Below are positions 16,560 to 26,091 of a stretch of DNA of 44,361 nucleotides, piece after piece. The notes under the pieces are model-generated. The model saw only the letters and a program-made list of their open reading frames with translations, had not been told where the DNA came from and made no database searches. Position 1 is the first letter of the stretch, and every line of letters begins with the position of its first letter. The stretch is taken from assembly GCF_020595055.1 (NCBI RefSeq), contig NZ_JAJDOO010000007.1, positions 147,259 through 191,619 on the forward strand, in the 5' to 3' direction. The DNA is from Desulfosporosinus shakirovi. GTDB taxonomy: Bacteria > Bacillota > Desulfitobacteriia > Desulfitobacteriales > Desulfitobacteriaceae. The position numbers and the translations under genes were made by a program.

Positions 16560-17672
16560 CTACACTTTTGGAGGTCCAAAAACGCTGACTCTCCGCACAG
16601 CTTCATAACATATTACGAATGCGGGTCCTACAATAAGACCGAAGCCACCTATTAATTGTAGTCCAACATACATTGAAATAAGCGTTGGAAGTGGGTGAAT
16701 TCCAATTGCTTTGGATAAAACTTTTGGCTCTAGAAACTGCCGAACAACCATGATAGCAATCCACATCAGCAATAACTTTAGCCCTTCTCCGAAGGATCCC
16801 ATAATAAAAAGTGCGACAGCCCAAGGTACAAATAACATTCCTGTCCCTACAATTGGGACAATATCCAACAGTCCAGCCATAACTCCAAGCGTAACCGCAT
16901 AGCGGTTTCCCATCAACAGTAAACCGCCTATGGTTGCCAGCGAAGTTACAGAAACTAAGATTGCTTGTGACCGCAAATACCCTTCAACAGCTACACCCAA
17001 ATCCTCACTAATCGCCTGAGCTCTTAAATGCCAACGGCTGGGAAACAAGTTTGAAATAAATTGTTTTACATTTGGATAACTTGAACTTATCAGTAATGTT
17101 GCCACAATAGACACGACCAAAATAATGAATACACGTGGCAGAGCGGTCAGAAAAGAAAGTAAGAATGAACTTGCCGATTTAGCCCATGCTTGAAGAGTGC
17201 TGGCCAGAGTTTGTGTCGCCGTAAACAAGGTGTCTTGAATTTGGGGGTTTACCTCAACAAACCTTTCCGCAGTCTCTACTTGCTTTGAAACAAGATCCAC
17301 CAGATACCCATAATTAGGTAGATTAATGGCCAACTCGGATAATTCTGTATAAAGACGGGCAACAATTACAAAAACAAAAAGGCTTAATCCTGCAACCGTC
17401 AATAATAAAGAAAGAACCGCTGCATATGGCCGACGAATTCGTATACCTCGCATTAACCTAACAAGGAGCGGTTCGAGTAAAAAGGCAATAACAAGAGCAA
17501 TTATAAAGGGTAAAAAAGCGCTAAACAGCTTGCTAATAACTTCACCGAAAACCGGCAAAAATTCTTGAAAAAAGTATGTAAAAACTTTCAGAATTACAAG
17601 GAGACTTGTCACAATTGCCAGCCTGTTGATATTTGCCCACAGAGGGTGTTTCTGGATACTCAATATCTTCAC
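16560..17672 (-). CDS. ytvI: Sporulation-associated AI-2E family membrane protein YtvI
   Basis: A 370-aa polytopic membrane protein of the AI-2E/UPF0118 family, with about seven to eight hydrophobic segments. The N-terminal pair of helices, the central amphipathic region and the C-terminal blocks VTLGVMAGLLDIVPIVGTGM and EPKVLSKAIGIHPLPTLISM are characteristic; the family version linked to sporulation is YtvI. Transport substrate is unknown. It starts 1 bp after the cdsA stop; GTG at 17672 is adopted, though a TTG three codons later has better spacing to GAGGTGA. It is inserted between cdsA and dxr. Confidence 0.82.
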   Translation of the reverse strand: MKILSIQKHPLWANINRLAIVTSLLVILKVFTYFFQEFLPVFGEVISKLFSAFLPFIIALVIAFLLEPLLVRLMRGIRIRRPYAAVLSLLLTVAGLSLFVFVIVARLYTELSELAINLPNYGYLVDLVSKQVETAERFVEVNPQIQDTLFTATQTLASTLQAWAKSASSFLLSFLTALPRVFIILVVSIVATLLISSSYPNVKQFISNLFPSRWHLRAQAISEDLGVAVEGYLRSQAILVSVTSLATIGGLLLMGNRYAVTLGVMAGLLDIVPIVGTGMLFVPWAVALFIMGSFGEGLKLLLMWIAIMVVRQFLEPKVLSKAIGIHPLPTLISMYVGLQLIGGFGLIVGPAFVICYEAVRRVSVFGPPKV

Positions 17673-17673
17673 C

Positions 17674-18456
17674 TCAAGATAATAAAATTATTCCATAGTA
17701 TACCAATGGCAGGGCAAATATCAGACTATCAAAGCGGTCTAAAATCCCACCATGCCCTGGAATGAGGTTTCCAGAATCTTTAACTCCTGCGCCTCGTTTC
17801 AACGCCGACTCAAATAGATCCCCAACTTGAGCGCTGATTCCGATAATTACTCCCAAACCGAGATATATGATCAAAGAAGCTCCACCGATGAGGCCCCAGG
17901 CCCCAATGGCTACAACGATACAGAATAGCAATCCACCTGCAGAACCTTCCACCGTTTTCTTTGGACTCACGTTAGGTGCCAAAGGACGGCGTCCAAATTG
18001 TCTCCCTATAAGATATGCGCCGGTATCCGTTGCCCATACCAAAAAGATTGTAAGGAAAGTCCACTCGATTCCTCGCGGAATCTGCCGAAGTAAATAAAGA
18101 TGGGAAAGCAAGACCACTGAGTAAACAACAGCCAATAAATTAAAGTTAGCTTCCGAAAGCGGCGATTTAGGATATGTCAGGGCGAGACGACCAAGACATA
18201 TCAAAAACCAGAAAAGAAGAGCCGCCATTATCCATTCTTCCCTACCAGTGAACAAACTAGTCAACCAAACGGCGGTGGCTACCGTAGTTTGTATATACCA
18301 AGGATTCACACCCATTCGAACCCCAATTAGTAAAAATTCTCGCAAGGCCAGCAAGGTTAATATAGCGACCAAGAAAGCCGTATAAGGTCCCCCTAAATAG
18401 ATTAATGTCAGTAAAATTGGGGCACCAATCAGTGCACTCAATGTTCTTATAAACAT
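17674..18456 (-). CDS. cdsA: Phosphatidate cytidylyltransferase
   Basis: A membrane enzyme that makes CDP-diacylglycerol from phosphatidate and CTP for phospholipid synthesis. The 260-aa protein has about seven hydrophobic segments and the C-terminal signature GVKDSGNLIPGHGGILDRFD (residues about 222-241) with catalytic Asp residues. VWATDTGAYLIGRQFGRRPL is the preceding family block. It follows uppS by 9 bp in the standard order. Confidence 0.96.
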   Translation of the reverse strand: MFIRTLSALIGAPILLTLIYLGGPYTAFLVAILTLLALREFLLIGVRMGVNPWYIQTTVATAVWLTSLFTGREEWIMAALLFWFLICLGRLALTYPKSPLSEANFNLLAVVYSVVLLSHLYLLRQIPRGIEWTFLTIFLVWATDTGAYLIGRQFGRRPLAPNVSPKKTVEGSAGGLLFCIVVAIGAWGLIGGASLIIYLGLGVIIGISAQVGDLFESALKRGAGVKDSGNLIPGHGGILDRFDSLIFALPLVYYGIILLS

Positions 18457-18465
18457 GTGCTATCC

Positions 18466-19233
18466 TCAATCTGTATGTATTCCACCAAATCGGCGATCCC
18501 GTTTCTGGTACGTTATAATCGCAGCAAGTAAAGCCTTTTCCCCAAAATCAGGCCACAATTCTTCAATTACAACAATTTCAGTATACGCTAGTTGCCAGAG
18601 CAAAAAGTTGCTTAGCCTCATCTCTCCTGAGGTTCGAATCATTAAGTCGGGATCCGGCAACCCTCTTGTAGAGAGCGCATTACTAAAGCGTCCTTCATCA
18701 ATATCTTCGATTTGCTGTTTCCCATTCAAAACATCTTTACTTATTTTCTTGACAGCGTCAACAATCTCGGATCGCCCACCATAATTTAAAGCAATGTTAA
18801 GAATAAGGCCTGTATTATTTCGAGTACGTTTTATCGAATTGTCCAATTCTCGCTGGGCTTCTTGAGGCAGATCATTAATTCCGCCTATAGCACGAATGAC
18901 TACATTGTTTTCATGAAGTTCTTGAAGTTCTTTTCTCAAGTACTCCGTAAGCAAAGTCATGAGCACACCCACTTCGTCCTTAGGCCTGCTCCAGTTTTCC
19001 GTGGAAAACGCATACACTGTTAAGACCTCAATCCCTAAATCAGAACAGGTCTTAACTACTTTTCGCAGCGCCTCAACTCCTGCCCGATGTCCCATTGAAC
19101 GGGGAAGTGCTCGCTTTTTAGCCCATCGCCCATTCCCATCCATGATAATGGCAATATGGCGAGGAAGGCGTTCCAGCGCAATCTGATCCTTTGAATCCAC
19201 CTTATTTAGTTTCCAAGCCTTAGGCCACATCAT
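18466..19233 (-). CDS. uppS: Undecaprenyl diphosphate synthase (isoprenyl transferase)
   Basis: Cis-prenyltransferase that builds the C55 carrier lipid for cell wall synthesis. The 255-aa product contains HIAIIMDGNGRWAKKRALPR with the catalytic Asp, the FSTENWSRP block and DLMIRTSGEMRLSNFLLWQ near the C-terminus. The ATG at 19233 follows GGGGG. It is separated from the upstream small gene by 182 bp that hold palindromic repeats. Confidence 0.96.
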   Translation of the reverse strand: MMWPKAWKLNKVDSKDQIALERLPRHIAIIMDGNGRWAKKRALPRSMGHRAGVEALRKVVKTCSDLGIEVLTVYAFSTENWSRPKDEVGVLMTLLTEYLRKELQELHENNVVIRAIGGINDLPQEAQRELDNSIKRTRNNTGLILNIALNYGGRSEIVDAVKKISKDVLNGKQQIEDIDEGRFSNALSTRGLPDPDLMIRTSGEMRLSNFLLWQLAYTEIVVIEELWPDFGEKALLAAIITYQKRDRRFGGIHTD

Positions 19234-19245
19234 TATACCCCCGAT

Positions 19246-19377
19246 TCGATGTTCGTGGTTCGATTCTTAGAATATCCATATTTATACTACGTTTTACTCC
19301 CAACCACTTAGATCGCTGCCAGTGGGCATATTCGTAGTTCGTTGTTTCAAACCACGAATATCAACTACGAACATCGA
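19246..19377. repeat. Intergenic nested palindrome, copies 2 and 3
   Basis: Outer arms TCGATGTTCGTGGTT (19246-19260) and AACTACGAACATCGA (19363-19377) are inverted with one mismatch. Inner arms ATATTCGTAGTT (19328-19339) and AACCACGAATAT (19350-19361) are inverted with one mismatch. The core CGATGTTCGTGGTTCG also occurs at 15187. It looks like a dispersed extragenic palindrome family. Confidence 0.6.
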
Positions 19378-19415
19378 GTATTGACTTCAAATTACGACAT
19401 TGACCCCCTTATAAG

Positions 19416-19628
19416 TTAGGGGGTCAATGTCTGTTTCTGCGAAAAATTTTCGTGCGCCAATATAATTTCCACACGGTCAGCAAACTCTCTGACGCGAACA
19501 ACCCGGCAGTTTCCCCACGATTCTATATTACCATGAGGACGTGTGGTTTGGAAAGCGTAAGGTTTATCCAACCTTTCAATTTCAGGCTTAACCCGATTCC
19601 AATCGCGTCCGATCCATGCCTGAATCAT
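19416..19628 (-). CDS. Small protein of unknown function, coupled to frr
   Basis: A 70-aa protein with no family I recognise. Its ATG (19626-19628) overlaps the frr stop codon by 3 bases within a 4-bp ATGA junction, which strongly suggests it is translated. It has no signal peptide or membrane segment; the composition is balanced with LDKPYAFQTTRPHGNIESWG followed by a beta-like CRVVRVREFADRVEIILAHE. It sits between frr and uppS inside the lipid/translation operon, a position where the Bacillus operon has no gene. A terminator-like GGGGTCAATG/CATTGACCCC repeat lies at its 3' end and just beyond (about 19400-19430). Confidence 0.7.
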   Translation of the reverse strand: MIQAWIGRDWNRVKPEIERLDKPYAFQTTRPHGNIESWGNCRVVRVREFADRVEIILAHENFSQKQTLTP

Positions 19629-20182
19629 ACTTCTATGATTTCGCTTTCCTTGGTTTCCATTACACGTTCAATTTCTTTGATTATCTTATCCGTCATTTTT
19701 TGTACTTCTTCTTGGGCTCTTTTAACTTCGTCTTCAGAAGCGTCGTGATCTTTCTCCAGCTTCTTCAACTGATCATTGACGTCTCGACGCACGTTACGTA
19801 CCGCAACACGTGCTTCTTCAGCCTTCTTTTTAACCGTCTTTACTAATTCCGTTCTGCGCTCTGACGTGAGTTGCGGAATCATGAGACGTATTACATTTCC
19901 ATCACTTGACGGATTAAGCCCTAGATCCGATTTCATGATTGCCTTTTCAATAGAAGGAAGAACGGTTCTATCCCAGGGCTGAATGAGCAACATTCTAGCC
20001 TCAGGAGCAGAAACATTAGCCAGTTGATTAATAGGGGTAGGCGATCCATAATATTCAACCATGACCTTGTCCAGAACACTCGGATTGGCACGACCCGCGC
20101 GAATCGTAGAGTATTCTCTGCGCAATGCATCAACTCCCTTATGCATACGCTCATCCGCATCTTTAATCACTTCTGAAATCAT
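19625..20182 (-). CDS. frr: Ribosome recycling factor
   Basis: RRF splits post-termination ribosomes together with EF-G. The 185-aa protein matches the family length exactly and has the conserved [19 protein letters not shown] near residues 28-46 and the C-terminal long helix with [18 protein letters not shown]. Its start overlaps the pyrH stop by 4 bp and its stop overlaps the next small gene by 3 bp, so three genes are coupled. Confidence 0.97.
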   Translation of the reverse strand: MISEVIKDADERMHKGVDALRREYSTIRAGRANPSVLDKVMVEYYGSPTPINQLANVSAPEARMLLIQPWDRTVLPSIEKAIMKSDLGLNPSSDGNVIRLMIPQLTSERRTELVKTVKKKAEEARVAVRNVRRDVNDQLKKLEKDHDASEDEVKRAQEEVQKMTDKIIKEIERVMETKESEIIEV

Positions 20183-20904
20183 TGATTATCCCTCCCAACA
20201 TAAGTTCCAATCGATTCTCCCATAAGTACACGCCGAATATTACCCTGTTTCGTAAGGTCAAAAACTATTACCGGAATATTATTATCCATACAAAGTGAAG
20301 TTGCTGTGGAATCCATTACTCCTAGACCTCGACTAAGGACATCCAGATAGCTTAAACGATCAAATCTCTGGGCTGAAGGATTAACAAACGGATCTGAATC
20401 ATATACCCCATCCACCCGTTTAGCCATTAAGATAACTTCCGCTTCGATTTCCGCTGCCCTTAAAGCTGCCGTAGTATCCGTAGAGAAGTAAGGGTTACCG
20501 GTTCCAGCAGCAAAAATTACAATCCGCCCTTTTTCCATGTGGCGGATGGCCCGCCGACGAATATAAGGTTCTGCAACTTGTCGCATTTCGATTGCTGATA
20601 AGACCCTAGTGTCGGACCCTGCTTTTTCCAAAGCATCCTGTAAAGCCAAAGCATTCATCACGGTAGCTAACATGCCCATATAATCGGCTTGAGAACGATC
20701 CATTCCTTGAGCACTACCCGTAATACCACGCCATAAGTTCCCCCCACCAACAACCAGGCTAACTTCAACCCCCATATCTCGAATTTCAGCCACTTGCTCC
20801 GCAACGGAAACCAGCATATCATGTTGAAGGCCAAAACCTTGATTACCTGCAAGGGCTTCCCCACTTATCTTAAGGACAACTCGTTTATACCGTGGCTTTT
20901 CCAT
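20179..20904 (-). CDS. pyrH: Uridylate kinase
   Basis: Hexameric UMP kinase of the amino acid kinase fold that makes UDP for nucleotide and cell wall precursors. The 241-aa product has the N-terminal [13 protein letters not shown] phosphate loop, [10 protein letters not shown], and the conserved [19 protein letters not shown] near residue 205. It is 4-bp coupled to frr and separated from tsf by a terminator. Confidence 0.97.
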   Translation of the reverse strand: MEKPRYKRVVLKISGEALAGNQGFGLQHDMLVSVAEQVAEIRDMGVEVSLVVGGGNLWRGITGSAQGMDRSQADYMGMLATVMNALALQDALEKAGSDTRVLSAIEMRQVAEPYIRRRAIRHMEKGRIVIFAAGTGNPYFSTDTTAALRAAEIEAEVILMAKRVDGVYDSDPFVNPSAQRFDRLSYLDVLSRGLGVMDSTATSLCMDNNIPVIVFDLTKQGNIRRVLMGESIGTYVGRDNQ

Positions 20905-20959
20905 GGATTAACCCCCATCAATTTAATTGTATTCGTTTGAGAGGAAACCTTTCACATTT

Positions 20960-20986
20960 CAAAAAGAGAACACCTGGGTGTTCTCT
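20960..20986 (-). terminator. Terminator between tsf and pyrH
   Basis: GAGAACACC/GGTGTTCTC forms a 9-bp stem with a 2-nt centre, followed on the minus strand by TTTTTG. It would end or reduce rpsB-tsf transcripts, so pyrH-frr may depend on read-through or another promoter. Confidence 0.8.
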
Positions 20987-21005
20987 AGATTGATTGTCAG
21001 GTCAC

Positions 21006-21659
21006 TTATCGATTTAGTTCTTTCATAACCTCTGCAGCAAAATCATCTTGTCGTTTTTCAATACCAGCACCTAACTCGTAACGAGTGAAGCGACGAATGA
21101 CGATGCGTTCACCAATTTTAGCTACCTTGTCTAGAACAAGCTCACTAATACTCTTATCAGGATCTTTAACAAAAGCTTGTTCTAATAAACATACTTCTTT
21201 ATAGAATTTCTCAATCCTACCTTCTACCATCTTTTCGATGATTTTTTCAGGTTTTCCTTCATTAAGGGCTTGCGCCTTCAAAATATCTCTCTCATGTTGG
21301 AGTACATCGGCAGGAACTTCTTCCTTGTTCAAATATTGTGGATTTGCCGCTGCAATATGCAGACCAAGATCACGAACCAATGTTTTAAATTCATCCCCAC
21401 GTGCAACAAAGTCTGTTTCACAGTTCACTTCAATCAGGACACCGATCCGTCCGCCACCGTGAATATAGGCCTCTATCAGCCCTTCTGCAGCAACACGCGC
21501 ACCCTTTTTCGCAGCAGCAGCCAGTCCTTTCTCACGGAGATAATCACAGGCCTTCTCCATTTCACAACCGCATTCCGTAAGTGCCTTTTTGCAATCCATC
21601 ATGCCTGCTCCGGTTCGCTCTCTAAGCTCTTTAACTAGAGCTGCAGTAACCTCTGCCAT
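21006..21659 (-). CDS. tsf: Elongation factor Ts
   Basis: Nucleotide exchange factor for EF-Tu. The 217-aa protein has the N-terminal UBA-like domain ([18 protein letters not shown]), the signature [20 protein letters not shown] and [14 protein letters not shown]. This is the short form common in Clostridia, lacking the longer second core domain of Bacillus. It follows rpsB by 190 bp. Confidence 0.97.
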   Translation of the reverse strand: MAEVTAALVKELRERTGAGMMDCKKALTECGCEMEKACDYLREKGLAAAAKKGARVAAEGLIEAYIHGGGRIGVLIEVNCETDFVARGDEFKTLVRDLGLHIAAANPQYLNKEEVPADVLQHERDILKAQALNEGKPEKIIEKMVEGRIEKFYKEVCLLEQAFVKDPDKSISELVLDKVAKIGERIVIRRFTRYELGAGIEKRQDDFAAEVMKELNR

Positions 21660-21802
21660 GTTAAACCCTCCTATTCGATGTCATAAAAGCGATACATAAT
21701 GCGCCAAGGTTCGACACATAGTATCAATATGTGATGAGTAAAAGATAAACCATAAGTGAATTTGTTATAAGTATTTATTAGTAATAGTAAGTTACGAAAC
21801 GT

Positions 21803-21827
21803 GCGAGGTTCGAAATTCGAACCTCGC
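21803..21827. repeat. 12-bp near-perfect palindrome between rpsB and tsf
   Basis: GCGAGGTTCGAA and TTCGAACCTCGC are exact reverse complements around one base. The TTCGAAC core echoes the intergenic palindromes at 15187 and 19246. No U-run follows on the minus strand, so it is more likely a processing or regulatory hairpin than a terminator. Confidence 0.7.
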
Positions 21828-21849
21828 GCTTCGCTTTTTACCTTTTCGT

Positions 21850-22575
21850 TTACGCTTCGACTGCTTCTCCGGCTTCCTCAGCTTCTTCCTCGTTACCTTG
21901 TTGGCCTTCGATAATAGCATCAGCCATTTTCGCAGTTAACAACTTGACAGCACGAATGGCATCATCATTAGCCGGAATAACAACATCAATTTCATCTGGA
22001 TCGCAGTTAGTATCTACGATTGCAACAATCGGAATATGCAAACGACGTGCTTCTGCAACAGCAATGCGCTCTTTGCGCGGATCAACGATAAACAGAGCAT
22101 CCGGAAGTTTTTTCATGTTTTTAATACCACCCAAGAAGCGCTCCAGTTTTTCCATCTCATGACGCAGTGCAGAAACTTCTTTTTTTGTAAGCACTTCAAA
22201 AACGCCTTCAGCCTCCATGCGTTCCAAAACACGCAAACGATCAACACGTTTTTGGATTGTTTGGAAGTTGGTCAGCATTCCTCCGAGCCAACGCTCATTG
22301 ACAAAGTACATGCCGCATCTTGCAGCTTCGTCTTTGACTGATTCTTGCGCTTGCTTCTTGGTACCAACAAACAGCATGGTACCTCCTTCAGTAGCAAGAT
22401 TCCGAACAAAGTTATAGGCCTCATCTACCTTTTTGACGGTCTTTTGCAAATCAATAATATAGATTCCATTGCGCTCCGTAAAAATATAGCGCGCCATTTT
22501 TGGGTTCCACCGACGTGTTTGATGTCCAAAGTGAACACCCGCTTCAAGTAATTGTTTCATAGAAATCACTGCCAT
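21850..22575 (-). CDS. rpsB: 30S ribosomal protein S2
   Basis: Small-subunit ribosomal protein. The 241-aa product starts [20 protein letters not shown] and contains [20 protein letters not shown] and [18 protein letters not shown], all family landmarks. The last 20 residues are a Glu/Ala-rich acidic tail, common in Firmicutes S2. It is led by its own promoter and a leader of about 115 nt. Confidence 0.97.
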   Translation of the reverse strand: MAVISMKQLLEAGVHFGHQTRRWNPKMARYIFTERNGIYIIDLQKTVKKVDEAYNFVRNLATEGGTMLFVGTKKQAQESVKDEAARCGMYFVNERWLGGMLTNFQTIQKRVDRLRVLERMEAEGVFEVLTKKEVSALRHEMEKLERFLGGIKNMKKLPDALFIVDPRKERIAVAEARRLHIPIVAIVDTNCDPDEIDVVIPANDDAIRAVKLLTAKMADAIIEGQQGNEEEAEEAGEAVEA

Positions 22576-22697
22576 TGATATAACCTACTCTCTTTTTGTT
22601 TTTTCCACCGCAGGTTCATCTCAAAGTACCCCTTGACTCCCGACAAGGAACTGGCACCTTGATCCCACTGCGTGTGTCATTAAATCACACTGTTACT

Positions 22698-22726
22698 AGA
22701 TTAGCATATTCTTATTGGCTTTGCAA
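22698..22726 (-). promoter_or_regulatory. Predicted rpsB promoter
   Basis: Minus strand TTGCAA (22721-22726), 17-nt spacer, TAATCT (22698-22703). The leader that follows can fold: AAGGTGCC could pair with GGGTACTTT and CAAGG with CCTTG. S2 autoregulation through such a leader is possible but not shown. Confidence 0.6.
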
Positions 22727-22751
22727 CGAAATTCACCTCAAAGTGCTATGC

Positions 22752-23201
22752 TTAATTAGCAAACCTCGTGAGATTTGAACGTATGTCGTACTGTTGAATA
22801 AAGATCTCCAAATCACTCATAAGCTCAGGAAAAGGGAAATAGAATTCACTTACATAGTATAACTCTTGGCTCGTCCGAATCTGGGCGATCTCCTGCCCTT
22901 TATCATCGAAATAAAAGGCAACCCGTCGAATATCTTTCGGCTCAAGAATGTGCACGCCCAGTAACGAACTAAAGACAATTTGCCCGCCATCCATAATAAT
23001 ACGTTTGCTCTTTCCAACGACCCACAAGGTGATTATTCCAAGTCCGGAAATTACATAGATTCCTATGAGTACCCTTAGTTCCAAGGTTGGCAACTTGCTG
23101 AAAACATGCACTCCCCCAATAATCAGGGGGTATAGAATAAGAAACACGAGGCCTGGAATGATAAGGGGTCTCATTTGGTAAACATAATCATGTTCTTCCA
23201 T
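22752..23201 (-). CDS. Small membrane protein of unknown function
   Basis: A 149-aa protein I do not recognise. It has two hydrophobic segments (about 13-35 and 42-62, with PLIIPGLVFLILYPLIIGG and VLIGIYVISGLGIITLWVVG) followed by a cytoplasmic-looking domain of about 85 residues rich in beta-type strands (IIMDGGQIVFSSLLG, IRRVAFYFDD). That layout resembles bacterial PH-like membrane proteins, an impression only. It starts 24 bp after the codY stop with GGAGGTATTTCG before the ATG, so it is likely co-transcribed with codY. Confidence 0.75.
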   Translation of the reverse strand: MEEHDYVYQMRPLIIPGLVFLILYPLIIGGVHVFSKLPTLELRVLIGIYVISGLGIITLWVVGKSKRIIMDGGQIVFSSLLGVHILEPKDIRRVAFYFDDKGQEIAQIRTSQELYYVSEFYFPFPELMSDLEIFIQQYDIRSNLTRFAN

Positions 23202-23225
23202 CGAAATACCTCCTCTTTAAAAGGC

Positions 23226-24020
23226 CTATTTCATGTGTTTAGTATGCTTTTCCAGTTCATCGAGCAAATAATCGTTCAGGACTCGGATATAAGTACCTTT
23301 CATCCCTAATGACTTTGACTCGATCACTCCAGCAGACTCAAATTTCCTCAAAGCATTGACGATCACGGAACGAGTGATTCCCACTCGATCAGCAATTTTG
23401 CTGGCAACCAAAAGTCCTTCCCCGCCGCCCAACTCGGCAAAGATATGCTCAACAGCTTCGAGTTCAGAGTACGATAGAGTTCCTACCGCAATTTGAACTG
23501 CAGCTTTTTTACGAGCTTCTTCTTCTGCACGTTCTGCCTTAACACGCAAAATTTCCATACCTACAACAGTTGCACCATATTCGGCAAGCACAAGATCATC
23601 CTCATTAAATTCCACATCATACTTAGCGAGCACAAGGGTCCCAACTCGTTCTCCTCCACCTAAAATAGGTACAGTGGTTGTCAGTTTATTAGTGAATCCA
23701 CAGGGCTCGGTACTATTAAAGATACAGCCATTGGCAACTTGTGTCGTATTCGTAGTAGTTCCGGTAACTTTCATCAGACCCTCATTATAACTTTCCGGAA
23801 ACCGCTCGGTGTGCACAACAATGTCTTCCATAATTCCGCAAGCAAAACCCTCCATAAAACTGTACCCCAGGATTTTCCCACGTCGTCCAACAATGTAACA
23901 GTTAGCAGTTACTGCTTGTCGGAGAACTTTCGCCATCTCCTCAAAATCTACAGGATTACCGGCAGCCCGTTGAATTAACTTATTTATGGTTCTTGTTTTT
24001 TCTAATAATGTTGTTTCCAT
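23226..24020 (-). CDS. codY: GTP-sensing transcriptional repressor CodY
   Basis: Global nutritional regulator of Firmicutes, responsive to GTP and branched-chain amino acids. The 264-aa product has the N-terminal GAF domain with [20 protein letters not shown] and the C-terminal winged helix with [20 protein letters not shown], which is the signature recognition helix. Length matches (about 259-264). It is the last member of the xerC-hslVU-codY cluster, 57 bp after hslU. Confidence 0.97.
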   Translation of the reverse strand: METTLLEKTRTINKLIQRAAGNPVDFEEMAKVLRQAVTANCYIVGRRGKILGYSFMEGFACGIMEDIVVHTERFPESYNEGLMKVTGTTTNTTQVANGCIFNSTEPCGFTNKLTTTVPILGGGERVGTLVLAKYDVEFNEDDLVLAEYGATVVGMEILRVKAERAEEEARKKAAVQIAVGTLSYSELEAVEHIFAELGGGEGLLVASKIADRVGITRSVIVNALRKFESAGVIESKSLGMKGTYIRVLNDYLLDELEKHTKHMK

Positions 24021-24077
24021 AAGTATATCCTCCTTTAATTTACCTCTTAGTACCTCTTAGTTTTTATTTACGTGTTT

Positions 24078-25469
24078 CTACAATATATAGCGTGCTAAGT
24101 CTTGGTTTCTTACCACATTACCCAAGCGGTGTTCAACATACTCCTTATTAATGGTCACTGTGTAGTCTTCCGGCAGTTCAGAAGCTTCAAATGATAATTC
24201 TTCAAGCACTTTTTCGACAATTGTATGAAGTCGGCGAGCTCCAATGTTTTCCGTCGTAGAATTAACTTTGTAAGCTACTTCTGCTAATTCATCAATAGCA
24301 TTCTCTGTAAAATCTACGTTTATCCCTTCAGTTCCTAATAAAGCGCTGTATTGTTTAATAAGCGAGGATTGAGGTTCTGTTAGAATGCGTTTAAAATCAG
24401 CGACGCTTAACGACTCGAGTTCTACCCGAATCGGGAACCTGCCTTGAAGTTCTGGGATAAGATCGGATGGCTTACTAACATGGAAGGCTCCCGCAGCAAT
24501 AAATAAGATGTGGTCAGTTTTAACCGGGCCGTACTTCGTTACAACAGTTGATCCTTCAACAATCGGCAGAATGTCACGTTGGACTCCTCCTCTGGAAACA
24601 TCCGCACCGCTTGTACCTTCACGCCCAGCAATTTTATCGATCTCATCTAAGAATACAATTCCTTCTTGTTCAGTTCTCCGAATTGCTTCCTGCACAGCTT
24701 CGTCATGATCAATCAAGTTCTGAGCTTCTTCCTGGATCAAGATCTTTCGAGCTTCGCGTACAGTGACTTTTCTCTTTTTGTGGCGTTTCGGGAGCATACC
24801 AGACATCATATCCTGAATATTTAAACCCATTTCCATCATGTTATTGTTGCCCAGCATATCGGAAAGAGGCATACTTTCTTCAACTGAAATATCAATAACC
24901 TTCTCTTCTAGCTCTCCACATTGCAAGTGTTCTCTTACAAGCTTACGCTCTTTTTCGATTTCAGGATTTACGTCAGGTTCTTTTTCTTGATTTGATGACT
25001 GTCCGAATAACATTTGAAAGGGGTTGTTGGATGAACTCTCTGTGCGTTTTTCTGGAACGAGCAATTCAAGTAAACGTTTTTCGGCATTGACCGCAGCCTG
25101 AGCTTGAAATTGGTCCATACGCTCTGCCTTTACCATGCGCAAGGATATTTCAATTAAATCGCGAATAATTGATTCCACATCCCGCCCTACGTAGCCAACT
25201 TCAGTAAACTTTGTTGCTTCGATCTTAATAAAGGGGGCTCGTACGAGCTTTGCCAGTCGTCGTGCTATCTCTGTTTTACCTACACCTGTTGGACCTATCA
25301 TCAAAATGTTTTTAGGTATAACCTCTTCTTGCAACTGTTCCGGTAAACAAGAACGTCGATACCGATTGCGTAAAGCAACCGCAACAGCCCGCTTTGCTGT
25401 ATTTTGTCCGATAATGTACTGATCCAATTCAAGGACAATTTGACGCGGAGTCAAGTGATCCATAATCAC
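24078..25469 (-). CDS. hslU: HslU (ClpY) ATPase of the HslUV protease
   Basis: AAA+ unfoldase that feeds substrates to HslV. The 463-aa protein has Walker [18 protein letters not shown], the pore motif in [19 protein letters not shown], an intermediate I-domain (about 110-235), Walker [13 protein letters not shown], and the C-terminal tail ending LARYIL that docks into HslV. It starts 5 bp after hslV. Confidence 0.97.
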   Translation of the reverse strand: MIMDHLTPRQIVLELDQYIIGQNTAKRAVAVALRNRYRRSCLPEQLQEEVIPKNILMIGPTGVGKTEIARRLAKLVRAPFIKIEATKFTEVGYVGRDVESIIRDLIEISLRMVKAERMDQFQAQAAVNAEKRLLELLVPEKRTESSSNNPFQMLFGQSSNQEKEPDVNPEIEKERKLVREHLQCGELEEKVIDISVEESMPLSDMLGNNNMMEMGLNIQDMMSGMLPKRHKKRKVTVREARKILIQEEAQNLIDHDEAVQEAIRRTEQEGIVFLDEIDKIAGREGTSGADVSRGGVQRDILPIVEGSTVVTKYGPVKTDHILFIAAGAFHVSKPSDLIPELQGRFPIRVELESLSVADFKRILTEPQSSLIKQYSALLGTEGINVDFTENAIDELAEVAYKVNSTTENIGARRLHTIVEKVLEELSFEASELPEDYTVTINKEYVEHRLGNVVRNQDLARYIL

Positions 25470-25474
25470 ACCCC

Positions 25475-26005
25475 CTATAACTCTTCGACAATAATTTGCT
25501 CATTTGTATAGACACATATTGAGGCAGCTACCAGCATTGCTTCCCGTACAGTCTCTGATGTTGATAGATCCGAGTGCTTGGTTAAGGCACGCGCCGCTGC
25601 TAAAGCATAGTTTCCACCGGATCCGATGGCCGCGATTCCATCATCCGGTTCAATTACTTCACCCGAACCAGACACAATCAAAAGGTTTTGCGTGTCGGCA
25701 ACTATAAGCAAGGCTTCAAGATTCCTCAGCATTTTGTCTGTTCGCCATTCCTTCGCCAACTCTACAGCTGAACGTTGAAGATTTCCATGATATTCTTCAA
25801 GTTTTTGTTCAAACTTATCAAAAAGAGTAAACGCATCCGCAACGGATCCGGCAAACCCTGCAATGACTTTTCCATGAAATAAGCGACGAACTTTACGGGC
25901 CGTATGTTTCATAATGGTCGCCTGCCCCATAGTTACTTGACCGTCACCCGCTATAGCTATGTGTTCCCCTTTCTTCACAGCGACAATAGTTGTTGCATGA
26001 AACAT
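25475..26005 (-). CDS. hslV: HslV (ClpQ) protease subunit
   Basis: Proteasome-like peptidase. The 176-aa protein starts [12 protein letters not shown]; the catalytic residue is expected to be the Thr after a short HA pro-segment (residue 5), in contrast to direct Met removal in E. coli. [10 protein letters not shown] and the [14 protein letters not shown] motif are conserved. It pairs with hslU downstream and follows xerC. Confidence 0.96.
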   Translation of the reverse strand: MFHATTIVAVKKGEHIAIAGDGQVTMGQATIMKHTARKVRRLFHGKVIAGFAGSVADAFTLFDKFEQKLEEYHGNLQRSAVELAKEWRTDKMLRNLEALLIVADTQNLLIVSGSGEVIEPDDGIAAIGSGGNYALAAARALTKHSDLSTSETVREAMLVAASICVYTNEQIIVEEL

Positions 26006-26091
26006 AATAACCCCCCCTTATATAAAGTTTACTAGGGCTATTTCAGCATGTCAAGTTGAATTGTAGTAAATTTACTTTTTTTTGAGAAAAC

